Assembly (NCBI RefSeq): GCF_016405145.1 | Contig: NZ_JAEKIA010000008.1 | Span: forward strand, 1-64,000 | Direction: 5' to 3' | DNA: 64,000 bases | From: Schaalia cardiffensis | GTDB lineage: Bacteria > Actinomycetota > Actinomycetes > Actinomycetales > Actinomycetaceae | Part shown: positions 54,931 through 64,000 of the stretch, piece by piece | Layout: every line of letters begins with the position of its first letter | How positions within the stretch are numbered: position 1 is the first letter of the stretch | Program-made: the position numbers and the translations under genes | The notes under the pieces: model-generated | The model's input: only the letters and a program-made list of their open reading frames with translations | Told to the model about the DNA's origin: nothing | Database searches by the model: none

Positions 54931-55060
54931 TACACGAGTGCACAGCAGTGATAGCGTGACAGAGGTTTTTCACATGAAAAGCCCCCGATCTTTTCGGCGG
55001 ACAAAGTCAACCCACTCGGATCGTCCGGCACGTACCTGCCGGTGGGAAGGAATACTGATC

Positions 55061-56188
55061 ATGGCTACGGTCACCTTTGAGAAGGCCACTCGCATCTACC
55101 CGGGCAATGACAAGCCCTCGGTCGACCAGCTCGACCTGAAAATCGAAGATGGCGAGTTCCTCGTCCTCGTCGGCCCCTCCGGCTGCGGAAAGTCCACGTC
55201 GCTGCGCATGCTCGCAGGTCTTGAGGACGTCAATGAGGGTCGCATCTTCATCGGCGATAAGGACGTCACCGACGTCCCCCCGAAGAACCGCGACATCGCG
55301 ATGGTCTTCCAAAACTACGCCCTCTACCCGCACATGACGGTCCGCGACAACATGGGTTTCGCTCTGAAGATCGCGGGCACTCCGAAGGAAGAGATCGCCA
55401 AGCGCGTCGAAGAGGCCGCCCGCATTCTCGACCTCGAGCCCTACCTCGACCGCAAGCCGAAGGCCCTGTCCGGCGGTCAGCGTCAGCGCGTCGCGATGGG
55501 TCGCGCCATCGTCCGCAAGCCACAGGTCTTCCTCATGGATGAGCCGCTGTCGAACCTCGATGCGAAGCTGCGCGTCCAGACCCGCACCCAGATCGCGTCC
55601 CTGCAGCGCCAGCTCGGCGTCACCACCGTCTACGTCACCCACGACCAGACGGAGGCCCTCACCATGGGCGACCGCATCGCGGTCCTCAAGGACGGCCTGC
55701 TCCAGCAGGTCGGTTCTCCGCAGGAGATGTATGAGCGTCCGGCGAACGAATTCGTCGCGGGCTTCATCGGCTCTCCGGCGATGAACCTCGGCAAGTTCAA
55801 GGTTGAAGGCAGCACTGCGATCCTCGGCCCGGCCCGCATCCCGCTCTCCGCGGCCACGGTCAACGCGCTGACCGCCGAAGACAAGGGCATGATCACGATC
55901 GGATTCCGCCCCGAGGGCCTCGAGCTCGTCTCCGAAACCGAGGCGAACTCCATTCCGATCCAGGTCGACTTCGTTGAGGAGCTCGGCTCTGATGCCTTCG
56001 TTTACGGCCACCTCGCCGGCACGGACGGACAGGGCATCGGCTCGGCGGAAGAGGGCTCCTCGAAGCAGCTCATCGTCCGTGTGCCTCCGCGCACTGCTCC
56101 GGCTCGCGGTGGTGTCGTGTACACCCGCATTATCGCCGGTCAGCAGCATAACTTCTCCGCCTCGACCGGTATGCGTCTTCCGGAGTGA
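55061..56188 (+). CDS. ugpC: Sugar ABC transporter ATPase (UgpC/MsmK/MalK type)
   Basis: A 375-aa ABC ATPase with Walker [11 protein letters not shown]-loop [12 protein letters not shown], signature [14 protein letters not shown], Walker [13 protein letters not shown] and H-loop VTHDQTEA, plus a C-terminal TOBE regulatory domain (about 240-375) typical of the MalK/UgpC group. Such multifunctional ATPases energise several sugar or glycerol-3-phosphate importers; no permease or binding protein is adjacent. GGAAGGAA precedes ATG 55061. A terminator-like hairpin follows. Confidence 0.92.
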   Translation: MATVTFEKATRIYPGNDKPSVDQLDLKIEDGEFLVLVGPSGCGKSTSLRMLAGLEDVNEGRIFIGDKDVTDVPPKNRDIAMVFQNYALYPHMTVRDNMGFALKIAGTPKEEIAKRVEEAARILDLEPYLDRKPKALSGGQRQRVAMGRAIVRKPQVFLMDEPLSNLDAKLRVQTRTQIASLQRQLGVTTVYVTHDQTEALTMGDRIAVLKDGLLQQVGSPQEMYERPANEFVAGFIGSPAMNLGKFKVEGSTAILGPARIPLSAATVNALTAEDKGMITIGFRPEGLELVSETEANSIPIQVDFVEELGSDAFVYGHLAGTDGQGIGSAEEGSSKQLIVRVPPRTAPARGGVVYTRIIAGQQHNFSASTGMRLPE

Positions 56189-56201
56189 CCCCCTGCGGTT
56201 T

Positions 56202-56232
56202 CGGCCCCGTCCCTGTTCTGGGGGCGGGGCCG
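56202..56232 (+). terminator. Hairpin downstream of ugpC
   Basis: CGGCCCCG pairs with CGGGGCCG around a 15-base loop that itself can pair (CCC/GGG), 14 bases after the stop, followed by TCCCGTCTTTCC. Confidence 0.75.
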
Positions 56233-56402
56233 TCCCGTCTTTCCACAGGTCTCGTCCTCGTCAGACAGCGGGAAGCGGGAAGCGGGCCAGTTTCTCGCTC
56301 ACTTTCCTCAGCTGATGGGAGGCACTGGCAGTTTCGCTCTCGCCTCGTTAGCCAGTGAATAGCTTCACCCGTTTCTCTTTCCGCTGCTCGCCCGACAACT
56401 TC

Positions 56403-56511
56403 CCCAGCCAAGGCGACCCCCCAAGTCGAGTCGATGCCCCCAGCCAAGGCGACGCTCCAAGCCAAGGCGACGCTCCAAGTCGAGTCGATACCCCAAGCCA
56501 AGGCGATGCCT
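56403..56511 (+). repeat. Six 18-bp units in two variants upstream of the DUF4032 gene
   Basis: Units AGCCAAGGCGACGCTCCA-type (A) and AGTCGAGTCGATGCCCCA-type (B) occur in order A-B-A-A-B-A. The plus frame stays open through them (56355-56624), giving a hexapeptide repeat P-S-Q-G-D-A / P-S-R-V-D-A that stops four bases before the DUF4032 start. Whether that leader frame is translated is unclear. Confidence 0.75.
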
Positions 56512-56628
56512 CCCCCGTGCGCGCTAGGAGGATTCACTCGACACACCGAGGCTTCACACGAGGTCGCAAGCCGTGCCCGGAGAAGATACAAGCGCGCCTG
56601 AGCGCACTCGATATGAAGGAATGACGCA

Positions 56629-57891
56629 ATGCCCACAGATTTTGAGATCCAGGCGACGAATGTCGATCCGGCTCTGCTTGATCTGCCCTGGAACCTGCCC
56701 CTCGAAGAATGGCCGGACTCGCTCCTCGTCGCTCTCCCCAGAGGCATTTCACGACATGTCGTTCGTTTCGTCCAGCTCAACGAGCGCGTCGTCGCAGTCA
56801 AAGAGATCGGAGCACCGGTCGCCTGCCACGAATACGTGATGCTTCGCGACCTGTCGCGTTTGAACGCGCCCTCGGTGGTGCCCACTGCGGTGATCACGGG
56901 ACGCACTGACGATAATGGTGAAGAGCTCAACGCGGTCCTCATCACCGAGCACTTGCAATTCTCCCTGCGCTATCGAGCGCTCTTCTCTCGGCATATGGCT
57001 CCTGATACAGCGACGAGACTCATTGATGCGCTCGCAGTCCTGCTGGTGCGTCTCCACCTTCTGGGCTTCTACTGGGGCGATGTTTCCCTGTCCAACGCCC
57101 TCTTCCGCCGCGATGCCGATTCTTTCAGTGCTTATCTCGTTGACGCGGAAACCGGAGAGCTGCATCCGAAGCTGACGTCCGGGCAGCGCGCCTACGATGT
57201 CGACATTGCGCGCACGAACATTATCGGTGAGCTCATGGATCTTCAGGCCGGGGCGTTCTTCCCCGAGGAGGTCGATCCGATCCATATCGGTGATCGGATT
57301 TGCTCACGTTACAAGACCCTTTGGAATGAGCTCACAGGCATTGAAATGATCGATGCCAGCCAGAAATGGAGGGTCGCTCAGAAGATCGAGCGCTTGAACG
57401 AGCTGGGCTTTGACGTCGGTGAGTTCAATATGTCCACTGTCGCTGGAACCTCCACTTTGAAGATCCAACCGAAGGTCGTTGACGCGGGCCATCATCACCG
57501 TAAGCTCATGCGTTTGACGGGGATGGATGTGGAAGAGAATCAGGCTCAGCGTCTCCTCAACGACATCTACGCTTTCCACACGGCTTCGGGGAGGCCGAAT
57601 TCTTCTCTGGAGCTCAGCGCCCATGAATGGCTCAACACCGCGTTTGAGCCGGTCATCGCCGCGGTTCCGCCCGAGTTCGCGGGCAAGCTCGAACCGGCTC
57701 AGATCTACCACGAGTTCTTGGAGCACCGCTGGTATCTTGCCGAGAGCGCAGGCCATGACATTTCCCTGGATGAGGCGATCGCCTCGTACGTGGAGAATGT
57801 TCTTGCGGCGAAGCGCGATGAAGCTCTTTACATCATTTCGGAATCGGATGCTGAGAATCCCACCCCGGTCGCAAACCCCGATCTGTGGTGA
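56629..57891 (+). CDS. DUF4032 kinase-like protein
   Basis: A 420-aa protein with a lipopolysaccharide-kinase/RIO-like fold in residues 40-200: VAVKEIG (Lys), catalytic-loop-like LLGFYWGDVSLSNALF (WGDxxxxN in place of HGDxxxxN) and metal-site-like YLVDAETGEL. The C-terminal DUF4032 domain follows (about 220-385). Found widely in actinobacteria; no substrate is known. GGAATGA precedes ATG 56629. The GDPD gene begins 35 bases after its stop, so the two are probably one transcript. Confidence 0.82.
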   Translation: MPTDFEIQATNVDPALLDLPWNLPLEEWPDSLLVALPRGISRHVVRFVQLNERVVAVKEIGAPVACHEYVMLRDLSRLNAPSVVPTAVITGRTDDNGEELNAVLITEHLQFSLRYRALFSRHMAPDTATRLIDALAVLLVRLHLLGFYWGDVSLSNALFRRDADSFSAYLVDAETGELHPKLTSGQRAYDVDIARTNIIGELMDLQAGAFFPEEVDPIHIGDRICSRYKTLWNELTGIEMIDASQKWRVAQKIERLNELGFDVGEFNMSTVAGTSTLKIQPKVVDAGHHHRKLMRLTGMDVEENQAQRLLNDIYAFHTASGRPNSSLELSAHEWLNTAFEPVIAAVPPEFAGKLEPAQIYHEFLEHRWYLAESAGHDISLDEAIASYVENVLAAKRDEALYIISESDAENPTPVANPDLW

Positions 57892-57926
57892 GAGACTTTT
57901 CTTCAGTCGTCTGGAAGGAATGTGGA

Positions 57927-58679
57927 ATGACCGCACTGCCCCGTGTGTTTGCGCACCGCGGTGCCAGCTCGCTCGCACCGGAGAACACGATTGCCGCTTT
58001 CTCGAAGGCGATGGAGGTCGGAGCCCGCTGGTTCGAGTTCGACGTCGACATCATTGCAGATGGGACCCTCATCGTCATTCATGACAATCGTTTGGATCGC
58101 ACAACTAACGGCAAGGGCGGATATTACACGCACTCCTTCTCCGATATCCGCAGGCTTGACGCCGGTGCGTGGTTCTCCGACACCTACCGTTTCGAAAGGA
58201 TTCCCGAGGCCGCGGACGCCATCTCCTTTGGCAACAAGCAACACATGGGAATGAACTTGGAGATCAAACCCTGCCAGGGCGGAACGCAATTGCGTGAGCG
58301 TCTCATCGAGGCCCTGGCGGTCGCGGTTGATTCTGTCCACGATAAGGATCGTTTCATCGTTTCCTCTTTCGACCACGAGCTTCTCGCAGCCTTCCATGAG
58401 GCTCGTCCGCAGATTTCGCTCGCTTGGCTCCTTGACTCCGAGAAGCAGTCAACTCTGGGCTGGCAAGAGGGCGCGTCGGCTCTCGGCTGCTCGGCGGTCC
58501 ACCCCGATGCGAAGGGCCTGACGAAGGAGGAGGCCTGGAAGATCCGCGATTGCGGTTTCGATTGCAATGTGTGGACTGTGAACGACCTTGAGCAGGCGAA
58601 AGAACTCGCCTCCTGGGGCGTGACCGGTGTCTTCACCGACTACCCGCAGCTCTTCCCCGCTGAGGCGCTCGCCCTGTGA
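57927..58679 (+). CDS. Glycerophosphodiester phosphodiesterase
   Basis: A 250-aa cytoplasmic GDPD hydrolysing glycerophosphodiesters to glycerol-3-phosphate and an alcohol. Catalytic motifs are AHRGASSLAPENT (His, Glu), FEFDVDIIADG (Glu-x-Asp) and VIHDNRLDRTTNG (His), with metal-site NLEIKP. No signal peptide, so it acts on internalised or internal substrates. GGAAGGAA precedes ATG 57927. With glpFK and a UgpC-type ATPase in the window it fits a glycerophosphodiester use pathway. Confidence 0.9.
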   Translation: MTALPRVFAHRGASSLAPENTIAAFSKAMEVGARWFEFDVDIIADGTLIVIHDNRLDRTTNGKGGYYTHSFSDIRRLDAGAWFSDTYRFERIPEAADAISFGNKQHMGMNLEIKPCQGGTQLRERLIEALAVAVDSVHDKDRFIVSSFDHELLAAFHEARPQISLAWLLDSEKQSTLGWQEGASALGCSAVHPDAKGLTKEEAWKIRDCGFDCNVWTVNDLEQAKELASWGVTGVFTDYPQLFPAEALAL

Positions 58680-58830
58680 AGCCCACGCCCACTGGGCGGA
58701 GGCTTGAAGCAGACTAGGGGCTTGAAGCCGACTGGGACGCAACCCGGCGGAATTGGGCTGAGCCCACATCCTTTGAAGCCCAGACCCGCTGGAGCGCTCG
58801 TTGAGCTGCTCGCCTTGTGTTGCCGCATCG
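58671..58830 (+). repeat. TGAAGC-type repeats starting at the GDPD stop codon
   Basis: The stop region TGTGAAGCCCACGCCCACTGGG is followed by CTTGAAGCAGACTAGGG, CTTGAAGCCGACTGGGACG and TTTGAAGCCCAGACCCGCTGG. The last GDPD codons (GCTCGCCCTGTG) recur as GCTCGCCTTGTG near 58808. The remainder to 59100 shows no gene. Confidence 0.65.
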
Positions 58831-59106
58831 AGGGATGAAGAGTCCCGACTCGAATCGCTCGGGTCCATTTCATCATTAGCCCGTTCTCTTCTCTCGTTCT
58901 TTCTCTTTGAAGTCTTCCTCCCGCGCGCTCCTCTTTCCTTTCAGCGATGCACCCCGCACAACGAGCCCAGTGATTCTCTCCCTTAAGGTCTTTGCCCCGC
59001 GCCTTGTTTGTCTCCTCTAAGACCTTTGTTCCTTGCAGCGTCCTGCACCGTCTTTCTGCACGTATTCCTCCCACCCCTTCACGAAACTTTGCCCCTTCGT
59101 AATTGC

Positions 59107-59131
59107 AACTACGTCATGCCGTAGTTAGGCT
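59107..59131 (+). promoter_or_regulatory. pckG promoter with overlapping palindromic operator
   Basis: AACTACG (59107-59113) and CGTAGTT (59120-59126) form a perfect 7-bp inverted repeat with a 6-bp centre. It abuts and overlaps by one base the -10-like box TAGGCT (59126-59131). A repressor bound here would block RNA polymerase. pckG starts 47 bases downstream with a normal leader. Confidence 0.55.
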
Positions 59132-59177
59132 TTCTTGTGAGACGCACGAGCAGCGTGCCGCTAACCAGGAAGGAACC

Positions 59178-61016
59178 ATGAACCTCACAAGGATTCAGCG
59201 CCACCTCGACGAAAGCGGGGTCACCAACCCCGCCATCCGCTCATTCGTCGAAGAATGGGCGCAGCTCACCACGCCCGAAAGCATCGAGATCATCAGCGCC
59301 GAGGACGACGCCCGTCTCATCGCCGAAGCCCTCGACGCCGAGGAGATCTTCCCCGCGGGCCCCGGACGCTATTACACCCGCTCCCACCCCAAGGACACCG
59401 CCCGTTCAGAAGGACGTACCGTCGTCGCCACCGCCGACCCGGCGGACAAGGGCCTCTACAACAATTGGCGTCCCTCTAAGGAAGTGCTCGCCGCCCAACG
59501 CGAGCGCGTCGCGGGAGCCCTTGCCGGGAAGACCATGTACGTCATTCCTTATCTCATGGCCGTTCCGGGCTCTCCGCTTGCTCCTTTCGCAGCCGGAGTT
59601 CAACTGACCGACAATCGCGTCGTTGTCATGCAGATGATCCGCATGGCCCGCGTCGGACTGCACCTCTTCGACGATCTCGCCGATCCGTCTTTCTTCGTCC
59701 GCTCGGTCCACGTGACAGGAGACCTGGACGCCCTCGGCCAGGGAACAGATGAGGATCAGCGCCTCTTCGCAACAATCGCCGACCAGCGCCTCATCATCCA
59801 CTACGGATCTTCATATGGGGGCAACGCCCTCCTCGGCAAGATCGCTCATAGCCTGCGCCAGTCCGCCTACGACGGATGGAAGTCCGGGAAGTTCCTCGCC
59901 GAGCAGTTCATGCTCCTCGGCATCGTCGATAAGCAGACGGGCCGCACTTATCATGTCTGCGGTGGATTCCCTTCGGCCTCCGGTAAGACGAACCTCGCGA
60001 TGACCCTGCCGCCCGACGCCCTCGGTGAGCGCTACCGCGTGGAATTCTACGGCGACGACATCACCTGGCTTTGGGTCGGCGAGGACGGGCGCCTTTACGG
60101 GATGAACTCGGAGAACGGCGTTTTCGGGGTCGCGAAGGACACGAACGAGGCGACGAATCCCGCGGCCTTGTCGGCAATTCAGGACAACAGCGGCGTCCTG
60201 TTCACAAACGTCGCCTACAACGAGCGGACTCAGGAAGTGTGGTGGGAGGGGCGAACCCCAGAACCTCCGAGCGACCTCGAGGGCTGGCTCGATTGGACGG
60301 GCAAGGCGATCAGCGAGCGCAGTGAAGAGGACAAGGGGCTGGCGTGGGCACACCCGAACAGCCGCTTCGCGACCGCCCTCGACAATGTCACGACCGTAGC
60401 CCCGGACGCATCCTCCCCAATGGGCGTTCCGATCGACGCCGTCATCTTCGGCGGGCGCACTCGAGACCGAGAGCCCCTTATCCGCGCCATGAAAGATCTG
60501 GCGGAAGGGGTGTATGACGGCCTCACTCTCGGTGCAGAAGCAACTTTTGCCGCTGAAGGCGTTGAAGGACAGCTGCGTTACGACCCCATGTCGATGCGCC
60601 CCTTCATGTCCTATTCGGAAGGGGACTACGCCGCGCATTGGCTCAAGATCCTCGGCAATGTCACCCACGCTCCGATCTTCGCGCATGTCAACTGGTTCCA
60701 ACGCGACCCTGAGGACGGACACTTCCTTTGGCCCGGATACCGCGATAACCTCCGCGCGCTCCTGTGGCTCATGGACTACCAGGAGGGGCGCGTCCAGGGA
60801 AGAAGAACACCCGTTGGCGTTGTTCCTAACGCTGATGAACTCAATCGGGAGGGGCTTGCCATTTCGGATGAGGACCTTGCTCGCCTGCTCACGATCGACG
60901 TTGAACGGTGGAGGCAGGAAATGGGCTTCAGGCGTGAGCATCTTGCTCAATTCACGAATCTGCCCGAAGAGATCGAGGCAGTTCATGAACGAATTGAAAC
61001 TGAACTGAGGAACTGA
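59178..61016 (+). CDS. pckG: Phosphoenolpyruvate carboxykinase (GTP)
   Basis: A 612-aa GTP-dependent PEPCK converting oxaloacetate to PEP, the gateway to gluconeogenesis from lactate or amino acids. It has the full fold: VVMQMIRMARVG, the P-loop region GGFPSASGKTNLAM (about 275-290), the metal-binding GDDITWLW, and the C-terminal omega-lid region near VGVVP. The reactive P-loop cysteine usual in GTP-PEPCKs (FPSACGKT) is Ser here. AGGAAGGA precedes ATG 59178. A palindrome overlaps its promoter, and lutABC elsewhere in the window would supply its precursor. Confidence 0.92.
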   Translation: MNLTRIQRHLDESGVTNPAIRSFVEEWAQLTTPESIEIISAEDDARLIAEALDAEEIFPAGPGRYYTRSHPKDTARSEGRTVVATADPADKGLYNNWRPSKEVLAAQRERVAGALAGKTMYVIPYLMAVPGSPLAPFAAGVQLTDNRVVVMQMIRMARVGLHLFDDLADPSFFVRSVHVTGDLDALGQGTDEDQRLFATIADQRLIIHYGSSYGGNALLGKIAHSLRQSAYDGWKSGKFLAEQFMLLGIVDKQTGRTYHVCGGFPSASGKTNLAMTLPPDALGERYRVEFYGDDITWLWVGEDGRLYGMNSENGVFGVAKDTNEATNPAALSAIQDNSGVLFTNVAYNERTQEVWWEGRTPEPPSDLEGWLDWTGKAISERSEEDKGLAWAHPNSRFATALDNVTTVAPDASSPMGVPIDAVIFGGRTRDREPLIRAMKDLAEGVYDGLTLGAEATFAAEGVEGQLRYDPMSMRPFMSYSEGDYAAHWLKILGNVTHAPIFAHVNWFQRDPEDGHFLWPGYRDNLRALLWLMDYQEGRVQGRRTPVGVVPNADELNREGLAISDEDLARLLTIDVERWRQEMGFRREHLAQFTNLPEEIEAVHERIETELRN

Positions 61017-61045
61017 CCGGTCAGTCTCCACGGTATCCCGATCCA

Positions 61046-61083
61046 GCGGGTGGGCGGCTCAGCACGGACGGCCGTCCACCCGC
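61046..61083 (+). terminator. Hairpin downstream of pckG
   Basis: GCGGGTGG (61046-61053) pairs with CCACCCGC (61076-61083), with an inner GG...CC extension, 30 bases after the stop. The remaining gap to 61323 holds no convincing gene. Confidence 0.65.
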
Positions 61084-61323
61084 TTCACCGTGTCATCGTT
61101 GTGATGTACTTCCGTTTTTCGTTTTGGAGTTGACGCTGCGAGCACCTGCTCTGCTTTCCTCGCCTCTGAGTTCATCTTGGCGCTCGCGCGATCCGTGACA
61201 CCCCGTTTTTCAATCCGCATCGCAGCAGAATTGCCTTTCACGACTCGTGGCAGGCTCGTCTGAATCGCTTACAGCATTGCACATCCGCTCCGTTTCGCTT
61301 CTGTACCGCAGTCGGCGCCAGTT

Positions 61324-62025
61324 CTACGCCTTCTGGCTCTCAATAGTTCCAACCCAAATGGAGCGGGCGGCTGGCAATCCGAAAGACAACTCCTCGTCGG
61401 TTCCTTGAAGCTTGAGGGCAACAGCTTCCGAATAGGGCGATGCTTCACACAGGATCACCTCGGCTCCATATACGATCCCCTGCTCTGCGAGGAAGCGGAC
61501 GAGCTCGGGATCGTCGTCGGCGATCCTTTCAATGCGCAGCACCTCGCCTTTCGAGGACGAGCGGGCGAACTCGGCAAGGGAGTGCGCACCGAGGGCGGGC
61601 AGGGAACCATCGGCGCGTGGAATCGGGTCGCCGTGCGGGTCCCGCTCGGGCTCGCCCAGGTGGGCATCAATCCGTTCAATGAGAAGGTCAGAAACGGCGT
61701 GCTCAAGGACCTCTGCTTCCTCGTGCACCTGATCTGCTCGATATCCCAGGGTCTCAACGAGGAAAGCTTCGATGAGGCGATGCCGACGCACCATTGCGAT
61801 GGCAATGGCAAGCCCTTTATCCGTCAAGGCGACAGCGCCGTAGGGAGCATGGGCGAGGAAACCCTGGTCTGAGAGTTTACGGATCGCATCCGAGGCCGTC
61901 GATAGGCGCACCCCTACTTTGGCGGCGATGGTTGACGCTGTGACCGGTTCATCCGACCACTCCCCCAGCGTCCACACCGCCTTGAGGTAGTTCTGACTGC
62001 TCGCCGACAAGTGAGAGGAGACCAT
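61324..62025 (-). CDS. mntR: DtxR-family metalloregulator, manganese (MntR) type
   Basis: A 233-aa regulator with a winged helix (about 5-70), a dimerisation/metal domain (about 72-140) and an FeoA/SH3-like C-terminus. The metal site keeps HRLIEAFL (His, Glu) and HEEAE..EH, but Glu replaces the Cys of iron-type DtxR (compare ACRWEH at 15392-16063), which is the Mn-sensing pattern. ATG 62025 is chosen because TACCCT lies exactly six bases upstream; a GTG two codons earlier is the alternative. It is immediately downstream of nrdF on the same strand, 146 bp apart. Confidence 0.85.
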   Translation of the reverse strand: MVSSHLSASSQNYLKAVWTLGEWSDEPVTASTIAAKVGVRLSTASDAIRKLSDQGFLAHAPYGAVALTDKGLAIAIAMVRRHRLIEAFLVETLGYRADQVHEEAEVLEHAVSDLLIERIDAHLGEPERDPHGDPIPRADGSLPALGAHSLAEFARSSSKGEVLRIERIADDDPELVRFLAEQGIVYGAEVILCEASPYSEAVALKLQGTDEELSFGLPAARSIWVGTIESQKA

Positions 62026-62037
62026 GCCCACAGGGTA
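62026..62037 (-). promoter_or_regulatory. -10 box for leaderless mntR transcript
   Basis: On the minus strand TACCCT (62032-62037), GTGGGC, then ATG at 62025. Confidence 0.5.
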
Positions 62038-62171
62038 TCAACGCCCCCTTGTATATCCTGAGTCCGAGCACTGTTCACACAGCCTTTCAGCCTCCATGCT
62101 GTCGACTCTCTGCCCTTCTCGCCGACAGCGGGCATGAGACAGTCCTGGGAGGCCTCCACCTGTCCCGGGTT

Positions 62172-63330
<1,159 letters not shown>

Positions 63331-63881
63331 GAGGTGTCATCGGCTTCGATTTCAGCCCAGAAGCGTTGGAGGCCAGCGTTCACGCGTTCAACATCGCGAT
63401 CTGAACCGAGCAGTTCGAAACGATAGAGCTCTGGGACGTGGCATTTGGCGGCGATGATTGGCCCTGCGATGCAGTAGTGTTCTCCGAAATTGGTGTTGCC
63501 GCTTGTGATGACGCCGCGCAGTAGTGCACGGTTGTGGGGGTCGTTGAGGAAGATCGCCACTTGTTTGGGGATTGCTTGAGTTTTGTCCCCTCCCCCGTAT
63601 GAGGGGACGATGAGGACATATGGACGGTTGACGCGCAGGCGTCCCTCGAGGCGCGGACGCAGGGGGATTCTCACTGCGGGGCGATCGAGCTTGTCAACGA
63701 AGCGTTTGGTGTTCTCTGAGACGGAGGAGAAGTAGACGAGGTCGGGGGATTCGTCGTAGCTGAGTTCGCGCACCGGGAGTTCAGCCCGCTTCGGTGATGT
63801 CATGAGGTTCTTTCGTCGTCCCAATCGGCGAGCGGTGAGTCCGGGTCGCCGCGCGGCGCTGAGATCGCACGCGCAGGCATC

Positions 63882-63926
63882 ATTAAACCTCAATAAAGTT
63901 CGGCATGCCAAACTTTTTAGTTTGCC
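63882..63926 (-). promoter_or_regulatory. nrdI-nrdF promoter with two palindromes
   Basis: On the minus strand -35 TTGGCA (63906-63911) and -10 TTTAAT (63882-63887) are 18 bp apart. GTTTGGCATGCCGAAC (63898-63913) covers the -35, and CAAACT-TTTT-AGTTTG (63909-63924, plus-strand reading) lies just upstream. These are candidate sites for a repressor such as the nearby MntR. Confidence 0.5.
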
Positions 63927-63960
63927 ACCTCGAATCTTGGGGGCTTTGGGAAAGAAGAAT

Positions 63961-63991
63961 GGAGGGATCCCCTACATAAGGGGACCCCTCC
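63961..63991. terminator. Hairpin at the right edge
   Basis: GGAGGG-A-TCCCCT and AGGGGA-CCCCTCC fold around ACATA into an almost perfect stem. It probably ends a gene beyond the window edge, because nrdI is transcribed away from it. Confidence 0.6.
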
Positions 63992-64000
63992 ACTGAATCT

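Noticed and set aside
61059..61241. 60-codon minus-strand frame between pckG and mntR
   Set aside because: Overlaps the pckG terminator hairpin, has no ribosome binding site and no recognisable feature.

Overview
The window looks like a chromosomal segment of a high-GC Gram-positive actinobacterium, most likely Actinomycetaceae (Actinomyces/Schaalia-like). The evidence is gene content and gene order: galU-glp-rimJ-sepX, a panC/panD/DUF2520 cluster, DUF3027 overlapping a cold-shock gene, a c-di-AMP riboswitch upstream of an NlpC/P60 hydrolase, groEL with an upstream CIRCE element and no groES beside it, WXG100, DUF4032, and a GTP-type PEP carboxykinase. Coding is dense and mostly housekeeping. 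I see no prophage, IS element, cas gene or plasmid replication gene.

Layout. 1-8.1 kb: a broken gene end, tRNA-Ala, the leftward envelope/division cluster galU-glp-rimJ-sepX, then rightward 5-FTHF cyclo-ligase, a SAF-domain protein and mscL. 8.1-21.3 kb: a 1417-aa helicase/nuclease-like protein whose motifs look dead, tRNA-Arg, a universal stress protein, the riboswitch-controlled hydrolase, DtxR, serC, a purine permease, DUF3027/csp and a NYN protein. 21.3-30.7 kb: glpF-glpK with a divergent SorC-type regulator, argA, lutABC and a TetR regulator. 30.7-42.9 kb: lysS, a decayed patch, ydbS-ydbT-DUF2520-panC-panD, a two-component system, an HD-like protein and WXG100. 43-54.5 kb: groEL, a LytR_C protein, ung, a secreted L,D-transpeptidase, TetR, tRNA-Thr, a DsbA-like protein and a Ser/Thr kinase. 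55-64 kb: a sugar ABC ATPase, DUF4032, GDPD, pckG, a manganese-type DtxR regulator, nrdF and nrdI.

Four observations stand out. (1) NrdF carries Gln, Ser and Lys where class Ib enzymes have three metal-binding glutamates. This is the 'QSK' signature of metal-free class Ie ribonucleotide reductase, and it sits beside nrdI and a Mn-type DtxR regulator. (2) At least ten genes have a TANNNT-like box exactly six bases before the start codon, the layout of leaderless transcripts. (3) Many intergenic spaces hold their own private imperfect repeats. Several look like re-copied 3' ends (last codons plus stop) of the neighbouring gene, and many repeat every 58-66 bp, close to type I-E CRISPR geometry. 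(4) The 1417-aa protein keeps an SF1-helicase plus Vsr-like architecture but has lost the Walker A lysine and the nuclease carboxylates.

Metabolically the genes suggest use of glycerol, glycerophosphodiesters and lactate (glpFK, GDPD, lutABC) feeding gluconeogenesis (pckG), together with wall remodelling and growth control (c-di-AMP riboswitch, NlpC/P60, L,D-transpeptidase, Glp/SepX).
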